The translations under genes and the position numbers were made by a program. Under the pieces are notes generated by a model. That model worked only from the letters and a program-made list of their open reading frames with translations, made no database searches and was not told the DNA's origin. Below, piece by piece: positions 11,301 to 20,765 of a stretch of 64,000 nt of DNA (positions within the stretch are counted from its first letter, which is position 1; each line of letters starts with the position of its first letter). Source of the DNA: Plasmodium coatneyi (Eukaryota > Apicomplexa > Aconoidasida > Haemosporida > Plasmodiidae); contig NC_033569.1 of assembly GCF_001680005.1 (NCBI RefSeq), positions 1,860,001-1,924,000 of the forward strand, given 5' to 3'.

Positions 11301-11691
11301 CTTTTATAAGCATGAAACTGGAACACGTTTCTCCACTGCATTTGGCGGGTTCGCCATTTTCGTGCGATTTTGTAGATCGCTCTTTATTTACGACATTTCT
11401 ACCATATCGACCATTTCGCCTCAGTGCATACCTGTTGAAGCAACCATATAAAGGATTGCCTACAAAGATGCTGTTGCCATTTTGCAGCCTTTTACTTTTG
11501 CCCACCGAGTTCACGTCTGCAATGTATGACTTTTCTTCATTTAAAAAATCGGAGGATTTAAATTTTTCTAAATTATAATCGTCATAATTTTCGTGCATCA
11601 GCAAGCATCTGCTTATTTCGCACTTTACATTGTGTGTTGAAAAGTACACGAGGAGTAAATGGGCTAAAACGCGTTCTACAGCTGTTCTCAT
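8389..11691 (-). CDS. PLP2: Perforin-like protein, MACPF domain (PLP2-type)
   Basis: The 1,100-residue product starts with a hydrophobic secretory leader (about residues 8-24). About 550 residues of Plasmodium-specific low-complexity sequence follow, then a MACPF domain (about 600-880) with the family signature (FRLHGTHVAHEIYLGGK, about residue 690). The C-terminal apicomplexan beta-prism domain shows its threefold repeat: TCPLGSSLLMGFSL, SCPGNLVILFGFAL and TCPKNSSLVFGFSLE, with paired cysteines. MACPF proteins oligomerise into membrane pores. Length and position next to CelTOS match PLP2, whose known role is host erythrocyte permeabilisation during gametocyte egress; the other Plasmodium PLPs are, from memory, shorter. 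It is single-exon and divergent from CelTOS, with a 2.6-kb shared upstream region. The assignment as PLP2 rather than another PLP rests on synteny and size. Confidence 0.92.
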   Translation of the reverse strand: MRTAVERVLAHLLLVYFSTHNVKCEISRCLLMHENYDDYNLEKFKSSDFLNEEKSYIADVNSVGKSKRLQNGNSIFVGNPLYGCFNRYALRRNGRYGRNVVNKERSTKSHENGEPAKCSGETCSSFMLIKAHRAARHAMKKNEKNYKLCNLQREGRNCKKVTSGKDKVGQAATINKHNYNSNLLDLTRIPNKQHLSHGLLEGYPKEEKKNVYTEPSDFQSFSHFETDTVSPFNMKENPMREEKQIKIHDNTKLNELPPNERPKNGGYNMVMLPSYNDSIGYSGGNYFEKEKFIQIKFPIKISSEVAEENEEMDNEKETMKKLEKQQSLQNHSDANFAEFANKKGEGDNAEKGSNNIVNSKLGEDNIIGIFKTPYSLGRDSFFIKNEMENLKQINSERRDEQYKDFDLRDALMGETGSITNTQPLGGDTQIKKIKNNVLTHSPNDGEKQATYDKGHNPDIDLSLKYLGLGYDIIMGNPEGDPTINVDPGFRGPVLQINIEEMRVNKDISGNSNGTTSSYGSGIHGGGPPYGESTLMEDYTIEEHKPKLTPWVIPEHSCSQSKNVEEIQNLEQYKMELLSDVKVSTPSIFPYSFSASAEYKNAIKKLKVQNNVIFMMKIYCLRYYTGIPTTTSWRFTDNFRNALKKLPPTFDGLKEDSQCSYEYYINKIHTPQCEENVNKWMMFFRLHGTHVAHEIYLGGKIIIKMNMEKDQYNKLKDNNISIKTFFNLYFHKMGLSGAYSKQTQKLVKKFRTSKDISILGGNPGLNIENSTFFEKWVNSINKNSMPIRTKLLPFSFFMDDPNMIQAYKDALTFYGLTYGVQIFDHEKYSHVVLSIGEYLEKCTQKLYAGPPPGLLTCPLGSSLLMGFSLNLDFYKNKDLSSTNGIASCEQMKESCSGNGFGKKYSDIRIWGLCSEKPMDFITQVVQQGESPKITASCPGNLVILFGFALMKGKGSSSANKVDIYPCRTGQTTCSAVLQDSKIKQSMIYIACVDKSTNGLENIQTYSKVKNMGYVNSDQDENDTSLSFTCPKNSSLVFGFSLEFHTNFSRTRNNFTDCSKASNTCQIRGTRINTKLGFFKPDKYSLAIVAVCSARSELSLRA

Positions 11692-12443
11692 TAATTACGC
11701 TTGTGCATGTACACGTATAAATGCTTGCGTTACGCTGGATATTTGTTGCCTGAACGTCCATGCTTTTTTCCCTAATCCTTTGAGGCACAGGTTTTATTGA
11801 AAAATGGCTCCAATTTTGAATGATACGGATAAACAGTCAAAGACGCAATTTTTTTCGTGGCATTTAATAAAAAATATGCGTTCCGTTTTGCTCGAACGAA
11901 AAGGCGCTTTTCACTAATGATTAAAAAAAAAAAAAACGTAAATCGCATTTTTTATCTCCGAGGAAATCACACATGCAAGTTGAAGGGAAAGCCACACGTT
12001 TGACTTTTGACTCACCTAAAAACTGAGGAGGTATGCGTGTCCATTGTCCTGTGCAGCACCTAAGACGAACATCTGCCTACATATGTCTTATGTGAATTTA
12101 GCATGACATCTTTATTTAGTAAGAGGAAAAGGTACACATATTTTGCAATCCATTTCGTGTGCTCACAAAAATTGTCGTTTTATGTATCTACATATTTCGC
12201 TTTTTTTTTTTTTTTTTTTAAACGCGGCAGACTCTTAGCTTTACAAAGAAAACAAGGGAAAATAAAAGATTACCCCAATTTTTTTTTCATAAAAAAATTT
12301 GTTTATAAATTTGCACATTATGTGTGAACATTATTTATCTTTATTTAACATTTTTTTTTAATTTCTATGGAACACTACAATGAGGTTTTAACTTGCGGAA
12401 AATATTCCCACGCTTAAGCGAGTGCGGAAAAATACGCAGATCC

Positions 12444-12449
12444 TAGCTA
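12444..12449. promoter_or_regulatory. TAGCTA word, candidate AP2-O site
   Basis: TAGCTA matches the core bound by the ookinete regulator AP2-O (TAGCTA/TAGCCA, known from rodent malaria work). Alone it is a weak match because it is six bases in AT-rich DNA; it is one of three in this intergenic region. Confidence 0.25.
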
Positions 12450-12912
12450 AGTGATAATATTTTACTTTTTAAAATAGCAAAATATTTCTTTCCATTTTTT
12501 GTCTTCATTGTATACCATATTTAAACGAAATTACAGGCAACGTGTTTCGCTAATCCAGGTTAACCATTTTGAGCGTCAGATTGACGGCACTGATTTGGAA
12601 AAATTCTCCTTTAGTAGTAAAAAAAGTGAATGGACGCTGTCTTCCTACTACGTTCGTTGCGCGAATGTATATTAAAATGTGGAAGGTTAAGGGGATGGCA
12701 AATGCCGACAAATTGCGTTGGTGAATAAGTGTGATATACAGAGTCAGGGTTTCTCACCTTCTTACATGCCGAACTTTATGCACATTAAGAGGACCAGCAA
12801 CATGGGGCGCTAAAATCTTTCTCGCAAAACGTACGTCATGCTGGGGGAAAAACATCACCTTTTTTTAATTGTAGACCTCAGGAACGCTACCATAAAAATG
12901 ATGAGGAAATAT

Positions 12913-12918
12913 TAGCTA
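12913..12918. promoter_or_regulatory. TAGCTA word, candidate AP2-O site
   Basis: Second exact TAGCTA in the PLP2-CelTOS intergenic region, about 1.3 kb before the CelTOS start. Confidence 0.25.
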
Positions 12919-13418
12919 TTTCGTATGTACCCCCCTTTACTTCCCTCCTCTTACCAAATAAAGATCACATGCGTAAAATTACATTACATAAAGGTATTTT
13001 TAAAATTTTAACGAATTCGAAAGTGTCACAGTTTGTGATGCTATCTGGCGAAAGGATAACGGAGTTTTTTTTTTTTAAACACACATGGTTAGTGAAGGAA
13101 GAATAGTTGTGAGTATGGCGTAAAAAAAAAAAAGAAAGTCACATACATGTGCCCGCGTAAGAGCTTATGTATGCATATACACATGCGAAAAGGTTGTATG
13201 GAAAAAAAAATTGTTCACACACTTGGAAGACAGTATTAAGCCTTGTCTGGACCCCCAATTTTGGCTAGTGGTCTTGATCACAAATATGTAGAAAAAATCT
13301 GATTTAATTTATCTTAATCAAATGAATGGTAAGCACCTAAATAAACAAGCCAATGTGTGCACAACTTGCTGAACAAATTATTACAACATTGGCTATTTTT
13401 TTTTTTTTTTTTTTTTAC

Positions 13419-13424
13419 GCATGC
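13419..13424. promoter_or_regulatory. GCATGC word, candidate AP2-Sp site
   Basis: GCATGC is the core palindrome of the sporozoite regulator AP2-Sp. It lies about 830 nt upstream of CelTOS, directly after a long T tract. CelTOS is expressed in sporozoites as well as ookinetes, so an AP2-Sp site is expected; function is inference. Confidence 0.3.
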
Positions 13425-13725
13425 GAAAACGTTGTTTCATGCTACATGCCCAAAAATAAAAATATGAACGTATCATGTGACAAAAAAAAAAATCATGCAA
13501 AAAAAAAAAAAAAAAATATGAACAATGTGTGTTTACTTCATTAAAAGGTTCTATGAAACGCTAATTTTTTTTTTTTTTCTTAATTTGGCTTGTTCATATT
13601 TTATTGAATGTTTGAGCCAAATGTAGCACAACTGAATACAACAGTCACGTGGAGAGTATAAAAAACTGCACAAGACACTCAATTTTACCTGAACATGCTA
13701 AAAAAAAAAAAAAAAAAACTCCAGA

Positions 13726-13731
13726 TAGCTA
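13726..13731. promoter_or_regulatory. TAGCTA word, candidate AP2-O site nearest CelTOS
   Basis: Third exact TAGCTA, about 520 nt before the CelTOS ATG and so the best placed of the three for ookinete expression of CelTOS. Confidence 0.3.
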
Positions 13732-14250
13732 TTTAATGTGTAAAAAAAAAAAAAATGATCTTTAAGAGACATTTTCTTAAATACCTGATCACTGAAGTTG
13801 TGCATGTACATATAGCTTTAATCTTTAATTTAAATTTTAAGCTGTTTTTTTTTTTTTTTTTTTCAATTTGCAAATATATTTTTACACCATTTATTTTAAA
13901 CAAACATGAGAAGGTAAAAAAAAAAAAAAAAAGGACACATACAATAAATAATATAAAATTATAACATGCTTACATATATTTTGTCAAAAACAATTTTGTT
14001 AAATGAATGATTCAATTTCAATTCGTGTAACATTTAAATAAACACCTTTCACTTACCTGTCTTTTTATGCTTCCTTCTTTCACCTTATGTTGGCCTTTTG
14101 TTTGTTTGAATAACTGTCATAACACATCTTTTTAAACACGTACTTTTAAGCTCGCGCATCTTATTATACAAGCACATATGTACACACGTATATACACACA
14201 TATATACACACATATAAATTCACTTATTTAACAAAACAAAGAAAGACAAA

Positions 14251-14808
14251 ATGAACAAAGTAAATCGAGTCTCGATTATTTGTGCTTTCTTAGCACTTTT
14301 TTGCTTCGTAAATGTGTTGTCCTTGAGGGGAAAGAGCGGATCGACTGCCTCGTCTTCCCTTGAAGCAGGAAGCGAATTTGCCGAGCGCATAGGGAACAGC
14401 TTATCATCATTCCTTTCCGAATCGGCATCCTTGGAAGTAGTTGGAAATGAACTGGCCGACAACATCGCCAACGAAATTGTTAGCTCCCTGCAAAAGGATT
14501 CAGCATCATTTTTACAAAGTGGGTTTGACGTAAAAAGCCAATTAAAAGCCACTGCCAAGAAGGTCTTAGTGGAAGCGTTAAAAGCAGCTTTAGAGCCAAC
14601 GGAAAGAATTGTTGCCAACACGATTAAGCCACCACGTGTTAAGGAAGAAGCCTACTTTTTATTGGGCCCGGTCGTCAAGACTCTCTTTAACAAAATTGAG
14701 GACGTTTTACATAAGCCAGTACCTGATAACATTTGGGATTACGAATCAGCGGGTTCCTCCGAAGAGGATGAAGCTGAAGATGATTTATCTGAAGAATTCC
14801 TAGATTAA
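14251..14808 (+). CDS. CelTOS: Cell traversal protein for ookinetes and sporozoites
   Basis: The 185-residue product is CelTOS, a small secreted micronemal protein that ookinetes and sporozoites need to pass through host cells. It has a classical signal peptide (NRVSIICAFLALFCFVNVLS, cleavage near residue 24), then a mature alpha-helical protein with the very conserved stretch ELADNIANEIVSSLQKD and ALKAALEPTERIV, and ends in an acidic tail (EEDEAEDDLSEEFLD). The family is known to bind phosphatidic acid and disrupt membranes from the cytoplasmic side. It is single-exon, lies between divergent PLP2 and co-oriented MDV1, and is full length. Nothing is broken. Species-level identity is not decided by this gene alone. 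Confidence 0.97.
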   Translation: MNKVNRVSIICAFLALFCFVNVLSLRGKSGSTASSSLEAGSEFAERIGNSLSSFLSESASLEVVGNELADNIANEIVSSLQKDSASFLQSGFDVKSQLKATAKKVLVEALKAALEPTERIVANTIKPPRVKEEAYFLLGPVVKTLFNKIEDVLHKPVPDNIWDYESAGSSEEDEAEDDLSEEFLD

Positions 14809-16460
14809 GCATAACATAGACACATTTTTTTGGGAAAAAGTTATATGCATGAACAAATGGTAAGTAGGCGAAGAGACCATAGGCAAACAGAGATGGATAA
14901 ACAGCCATGCAAGTAGTACCCTCTCTTGTGGAATCTGACATTTCGAAGGGGTCATCATCATATTGTTGCTAAATATGAAGTAAACAAAATGGGACCAACA
15001 TTGTGATATGCCCAATGAGCATTGATTTATTATAACATTTTATCTTTGTTTTTTTTTCCGCCATGAGTTGTGCATATTTTTTTTTTTTTTTCGCGTTTCA
15101 GCATATTCGCCTTCACTTATGATTTATGGCTCATGGCTGATCTATTATGGTTCATTCGTTTTTTTGTCTTTTCGTTTTTTTTTGGAGTTTTTTTATTTTC
15201 TTCATTTTAACGCACATTGAAACAAACATAGGAACATTGGTAGTCCACATTTTATGATTCCCCGTGTGCGATGACATGTTCACTCCTCATATGTGTGTAC
15301 GTACGCACGTTCATATGGGAATACGTTCCTATGTGTATATGCGCGTATATATTTTTTTGTCAATATGCTTTTTTCCTGCTCAAATAGATAAACATTAAGT
15401 GAAATTCGTAACATTTTAAAACACATCAACATTGCTGTGAGGCAAATAATTGGTTTACCGGAGTGAGAAGGCGAATTCTGCGTAAATGGTGATCAAACTC
15501 AGCATAAATGGTTATAAAATTCAGCTTAACTTCTGATTACGCATCGCGTGCTGCGTCAATTAGGATGGTAAACTGGGCAGAAGGGGCGGTAGGCAATTGT
15601 CCCATGGGCCGTTTCCGGGTATCAGCCAAAATGGCACACATATAAATATGTATATGTACACATGCTGGAATAAGCACCTGTTCGCGTTGAATACCTTTTG
15701 TGCCTTATCTGCAAGAAGTCGCGTTACGGCAGCTGGAACACTTCTCAAGGTAATTCCGCAGTGGTGTGAAGAAGCACGATCATGTGCATAGGTATGTACA
15801 TCTAAAAATCCTCTTCATTTTGAGAAAAAAAAAAAACACACCTGTAGGTGCACACGCGCATCTAGCTAACCGATTCGCGCAAAAAAAAAAAAAAAAAAAA
15901 AGTTTTCAAGGTCTTCCATATGTACATATATGCTTGCACATGCATGTATATTTATATTTTCGCTCAGGCACCCCTGACTCCTATTCAAATGTCCCTATGT
16001 GTTATAAACGGTCCTTATGGCATAAAAATGTGCAAGCATCATAAAATGCGACGCAAAATGGATCATCACGGTGCAGTGATTAAGCAGTTGGGTTTTGCTA
16101 AAATGCTAGGGCAACATAATTTTTGTGATCCCATCTTAAAAAAAGAAAAAAGAAAAAAAATAATAACGCTTCTGCTACATCGCTTCCAAACGAGGATACA
16201 ATTTCGATTTAGCAATTTCTGAGAATTATAATGCTTATTTAAAAGTATCTCCTGTGTGTATATAAAAACGAAACAATTGGGTTAATACTATAAGGTCCCT
16301 ATATTGAGGAAGCACTTCAAATCATATACACATAAAAAATATATATATATACGAACGAACGCGTGAAGCGTTTTCATGCGAGTGTGTAGAATACAAATAG
16401 ATATTAAGAACGGCTAATAGGTACTGCCCTTTTGCAATAATTACACCCAACTGATCGAAA
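14809..16460. other. Intergenic region between CelTOS and MDV1/PEG3
   Basis: No supported gene. It contains the CelTOS 3' UTR, A/T homopolymers (15068-15083, 15881-15900), TACATA/TATATG stretches near 15290-15350, 15640-15665 and 16325-16350, and the MDV1 5' flank. Confidence 0.5.
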
Positions 16461-17237
16461 ATGAAGAACTTTGCATTTTCCATATTACACATTTCGAGCC
16501 TATTTATTCTGTACTTGAGTTCGCAAAGCGGTTTGTACAATTGCATGAACACAGGGAAAACAGCAAGTAAAACGAATCAGACTAACTCAAATTCCGCAGT
16601 TAATGGCAACAGCCTTTCGACTGAATGGAGCGAAAAGGGTTACGATATCATTGATCTAGTAAAAAATGGCTACTTAACTAATAAGGGAGACTTAGATGAA
16701 GTGAAGGATTACCTAGCTGATGAGTTGGCTGGAAAAATAAAAGGCAAGTTAAATGACATCTTAAAAGACGAAAATGTTTTTTTTGATTTAGAAAACATGG
16801 ATGATGAACATGTAAGAGACTTTAAAAATTACTTGAAAGAGATGTCGGAATATATTGTCTTGAAGACTGCCGATATATTAAACAGCAACTTGGAGGATAC
16901 CCTTAAGCCTTTTTTGTCCAAAAGTTCCTTCGCCAGTTTAAAAGAGGCCATGGGAAATAGCAGCTCGGTTGACTTAAATTTTGACGACGAGGATGGTGAA
17001 ACAAAGGAGGCAAAGACAAAGAAGGGAAAGTCCAAGAAGGGAGATTACAAAGATGAAAATGCAAATGATGAAAATGCTAATGATGAAAATGCCAATGATG
17101 AAAATGCCAATGATGAAGACGTCGATGAAGCAACCGAAGATTTCATTAACGAGTTGGTAGACGTATATGAAGACCAGCACCAAAAGGACTTGGAACAATA
17201 TGCGCAAGAAATAAAAAATCATAATAATCTAGATTAA
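16461..17237 (+). CDS. MDV1: Male development protein 1 / PEG3 (gamete egress)
   Basis: The 258-residue product starts with a signal peptide (FAFSILHISSLFILYLSS) and has a helical mature domain (about 50-170) with LDEVKDYLADELAGKIKGKL and LKPFLSKSSFASLKEAM. A Lys-rich segment follows, then an acidic DENAN tandem repeat (five residues, four copies), and a short helical C-terminus. Position directly downstream of CelTOS, size, secretory leader and helical acidic layout fit MDV1/PEG3. That protein lies in osmiophilic bodies of gametocytes and is needed for efficient gamete egress and normal male development. The DENAN repeats (about 17055-17117) likely vary in copy number between isolates. Single exon; the start Met directly precedes the leader. 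Confidence 0.87.
   Translation: MKNFAFSILHISSLFILYLSSQSGLYNCMNTGKTASKTNQTNSNSAVNGNSLSTEWSEKGYDIIDLVKNGYLTNKGDLDEVKDYLADELAGKIKGKLNDILKDENVFFDLENMDDEHVRDFKNYLKEMSEYIVLKTADILNSNLEDTLKPFLSKSSFASLKEAMGNSSSVDLNFDDEDGETKEAKTKKGKSKKGDYKDENANDENANDENANDENANDEDVDEATEDFINELVDVYEDQHQKDLEQYAQEIKNHNNLD
17055..17117 (+). repeat. 15-bp coding repeat (DENAN) in MDV1
   Basis: Four near-identical 15-bp units encode Asp-Glu-Asn-Ala-Asn. Copies differ only at silent third positions (gca/gct/gcc), so they are old enough to have diverged or are held at protein level. Confidence 0.85.
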
Positions 17238-18518
17238 TGTGATCACCGGGATAGAGCAGAAGAAGGCAACCCCACGTGAGGCGCCTTTTCTTTTTTTTTC
17301 TCTTTTGCAAGTATTTCCCAAAGGAGTAAATGCACACATTTCTTGTCACAGGGAAAAAAAACGGATTAATAAAAAAAAAAAATTATTTTTATTAATTTCA
17401 TGTTTTTCCTTTTACCGCGTCAGTGCTCCATTTTGGAGAAAACTCCAATACTTCAGAAATTTCCACCTTTTTTATTTTTTATTTTTTTTCATTTACTCTT
17501 TAATTTAATTTGATGCAATTTTTTATATTTATCCATTTTTTATCTATGATTGTGATTGTTCGACATGAAGTTAGAACGCCCACTTTTATCAGCCCCTTCT
17601 GCGTGGATGTGAAAATCCAGGTCACTACATCAGTGCGATAACGCTAAAGTCGAAACCGTGTGCATATATGTCACCTTCCCAGTGGGGTATTTTTCATCAG
17701 TATATTCTCACGCACGTGTGGTTTATTTCGCTGTTCCGTTTGCCTTTCATATGCTGCTCATTTTGTACGCTTCCACGCCATTTATTTTTTGTATAAGGTA
17801 GAAGGGGGAATTTTATCGAGGGGCAAAATGGTGTGCATGTAGAAATTTTCCCATGCAAACTGACACACGTAAAAGGGCTACTCACCCGACTTAGACGACC
17901 ATCCGCAGGATTTCGCTAATGCGGGAGGGGGAAATTCGCTCAAGGCGTATATGTGCGCATGTAACAGTTGAGGGGGTTGTTATGAAAAGGGAAGGACCTC
18001 AATTGTGCTGATCTCCTTATATGAAAAGAACAATTTACCCCAAATGTGCAGCGCAAAAGCTGCGTAAACCTTAACGTAGGGAATGTCGCCCTGAAGTGAA
18101 AAGAAAAAAAAAGACAGGCTAATATAAACCCGTTAGATATTAAACAGGATTGCATACCACTTTGACCAGGTTATACCTAAACACGCGCACACATTATATT
18201 TATAATGTGGGGTGTGCTCACTTTTATATACACTCATAGAGGGGGAAGATTTACCAAAAGGGCCCTACCCCCACACCCTGCACAGCTTTACATCGCTGCT
18301 TAAATTAAAATTGTCTTCTAATTTGAGAAACAAGTTTTGTTAATTTTTAATATTCTTACGTTGAACAACAACAAAAAAAAAAAATAACAGAATAAAATAG
18401 CGTAATGTTGCATGAGAACGAAACTGGGAGAAAAGTTATAGTAAAAAAAAGAGGCAAAAATGCAAGGAGGTTGCAAAACAATAAACAAAAGCAAACAAAT
18501 GAAAAGTGAAACAAGCAA
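17238..18518. other. Convergent intergenic region, MDV1 3' and membrane-protein 3'
   Basis: AT-rich, no supported gene. Short Phe/Ser-rich frames on both strands are translations of T tracts. Confidence 0.5.
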
Positions 18519-20765
18519 TTAACTCTTCACCTTGATGACATTAAAAATATATTTAAGAAGAGTTTGAACAGATATGGTAATTATAATTTTGTATAAATTG
18601 TAAAAAGGCAAACACTTGAAAAAGGCATGGTTTACAGTGACTGCGGCAATGTTGTAAAAGAAAAAATAACATATGAAGTAAATTTTGTTATGTATTGAAT
18701 TTTTTTCTTCTAAACATTTGAGAGATCCAAATATTGGGAAAATAAAAAAGAAATAAGCAAAATATATTTTAAGGATAAAGGACGGGAAAATTAAAAGGAT
18801 CAGCTGCGGCATGTATATTAAGAGGTTAATAAAAATTTTTATATAAAATGGCACCTGAACACTTTCAACCACATTTTCCATAATGACTGACTTGACACAG
18901 GTAAGGCTGAATTTAACTGTTTCGTTTAACTTCAACTTATCCTTTACTATTTTTGATAGATTAATTAGTATATTGCTTCTCTCGTTATATTGCATGTCTG
19001 CCTCTGCATTTTTTTTCCCCTTCTTTTCTTCGTTTTCCAGTCTGACGTTGAATAAGGTGTATAAGACAAAATCGACTGTACTTACTAACACACTCTTCAA
19101 GAAGCGAACCAGGATGGATGATTTGTAATCTTTTAGGAAGACAAATTCGTGCAACTTTTCGCTAACGTTCAGGCATATTACGAACAGGGTAAAATACTCG
19201 AACATGAACGAGGTTTTGTTATAATTGCGGAAAAAGAAAAAAAAGTTTAAAAATTTTAAAATGTTTATAAAGAGCCAATATTCTAGTAAAATGGGCACAT
19301 CATAGTACGAGTCCCGGTTTTCTTCCTCCGCTTTAAGTTCTCCTACGGATTCGCAAATGCTGCTTTGTTTGCGGCTGCTTGTGGGTGGGTCTCCCATCGC
19401 CCCGCCGTTTTGGTTTTCGTTTTCAACCGATTTTCCGCTTCGGTCCTTCTTTCTGAAGTTAAAGACAAAATTTTCCAGGCTGATGAGGGAGAACTTTTTC
19501 TTCTTGGAGACGTCGGGGTGGTCATCTTTAAGCTCGTCCGTTTTGAGCTCGGTTGTTGTGTGATCATTTTCTTTCTCAATTTCATTCACTTTTTCGCCTT
19601 CACCTGCTTTTTCACTTTCACCCGTTTTATCAACTTCACCTGTTTTTTCAGCTTCATCCGTTTGTTTAACGTCATCCGTTTTTTCAACCTCAACTTTATT
19701 CTCTTTTTCTTCTTCATTCGCTTTTTCTTCTTCATTCGTTTTTTCTCCTTCATGCGCTTTTTCTTCTTCATTTGCTTCTTCACGTTCGTCTGCCTTTTCA
19801 ACTTGGTCTTCTTCCTCCAGCTCGCCATCCCTCAGGACGACATACTGACTCATGGCATTAATATATTTGGAAGAATTCAACTTCTCTGTAACGCTGTCAA
19901 CAAGGTATTCACTAATTTTAGACGGGTATACATATTTCAAAATGATAATAACAGAGTAGATGGAAGGCAGGGGGAAAAAAATCGAATAGATAAAAAACGA
20001 AATGAACGACATCGGTAGGGTCTTCACCAAAGTGACGTACAACAGGGAGCTCAACAGATACGGCAATATAGTGAACAAAAATTTATTAATTCTGAACACT
20101 TTCTTCAGCAAATATATGTAAAACTTGGAAATCTTATTTAAAATATATTTTATAACTCCAGAATAAATCAGATAAAGAACACTTAAAAAGGCGCACAGCA
20201 TGGTAATAACGTACTTCTTCGTTTTGTAGTCCAAATTTATATACATTATTTTTAGCCTCAGAAGGAGCCACTGTAAATATGGCTCTAAAATTATATACCA
20301 TAAGAATAGAATCTTGAGGAAAGATATTAACAGTATTCCGTAGGCGTAAAGAATATGATAACTTGAGCGCAAAGAGACAGTTAAAAAAACTTTTGAATTT
20401 TCAAAGAACTCTAAAAATAAGGAAATTATATGCTTGCTATTCTTTTCACGTTTCATTTTTTTTAAGAAGGGTTGGAAAATTTGCTTCAGTCCTTTCTTCA
20501 CTTTGTGAATCCGTGTTCCTTTATAATGTACAATTTTGTATTCATCCTGTTCGGTGCCAATATCGCTGTAATCCACGGTGCAGAATTCTCCATTCAAGCT
20601 GCACTCATCCGTGGCCCTCCATGGAGGCCTGCCTCCTGCACGACCGATATTTCCTCCCCCATTATAGTATTCCCCGCTCACGCTTTCATGCTTTACTCTT
20701 TTGTATACAACTAGGGCTATGCTAAATATGGATATTACCAGAAATATGAAATACCTCTTGAACAT
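18519..20765 (-). CDS. Conserved Plasmodium polytopic membrane protein
   Basis: The 748-residue protein begins with a hydrophobic anchor or leader (about residues 4-22). A cluster of transmembrane helices spans about 115-300, including pairs such as LLISFLKILFLWYIIL and FLFTILPYLLSSLLYV. A long acidic Glu/Lys repeat region follows (about 310-400; units like EEKANEE and EKTGEVDKTGE), then a Lys-rich stretch and a second cluster of helices (about 490-740) ending in a basic tail. I do not recognise a characterised family. Its place between MDV1 and SRP19 suggests it is the conserved neighbour found there in other species. The acidic hinge between two membrane halves resembles a cytosolic or luminal linker; which is not visible. 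Single exon. Confidence 0.8.
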   Translation of the reverse strand: MFKRYFIFLVISIFSIALVVYKRVKHESVSGEYYNGGGNIGRAGGRPPWRATDECSLNGEFCTVDYSDIGTEQDEYKIVHYKGTRIHKVKKGLKQIFQPFLKKMKREKNSKHIISLFLEFFENSKVFLTVSLRSSYHILYAYGILLISFLKILFLWYIILEPYLQWLLLRLKIMYINLDYKTKKYVITMLCAFLSVLYLIYSGVIKYILNKISKFYIYLLKKVFRINKFLFTILPYLLSSLLYVTLVKTLPMSFISFFIYSIFFPLPSIYSVIIILKYVYPSKISEYLVDSVTEKLNSSKYINAMSQYVVLRDGELEEEDQVEKADEREEANEEEKAHEGEKTNEEEKANEEEKENKVEVEKTDDVKQTDEAEKTGEVDKTGESEKAGEGEKVNEIEKENDHTTTELKTDELKDDHPDVSKKKKFSLISLENFVFNFRKKDRSGKSVENENQNGGAMGDPPTSSRKQSSICESVGELKAEEENRDSYYDVPILLEYWLFINILKFLNFFFFFRNYNKTSFMFEYFTLFVICLNVSEKLHEFVFLKDYKSSILVRFLKSVLVSTVDFVLYTLFNVRLENEEKKGKKNAEADMQYNERSNILINLSKIVKDKLKLNETVKFSLTCVKSVIMENVVESVQVPFYIKIFINLLIYMPQLILLIFPSFILKIYFAYFFFIFPIFGSLKCLEEKNSIHNKIYFICYFFFYNIAAVTVNHAFFKCLPFYNLYKIIITISVQTLLKYIFNVIKVKS

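Larger units (their letters stand above)
11692..14250. other. Divergent intergenic region between PLP2 and CelTOS
   Basis: This 2.6-kb AT-rich region must hold the 5' flanks of two divergent genes used in sexual and mosquito stages. It contains many A/T homopolymers of 10-20 nt (for example 12201-12220, 13394-13416, 13500-13517, 13847-13863) typical of Plasmodium promoters. Candidate ApiAP2 words are listed separately. No coding region or RNA gene was seen. Confidence 0.6.

Noticed and set aside
19365..20018. 217-codon plus-strand open frame rich in Phe/Ile
   Set aside because: Antisense shadow of the acidic Glu/Lys repeat in the minus-strand membrane protein.
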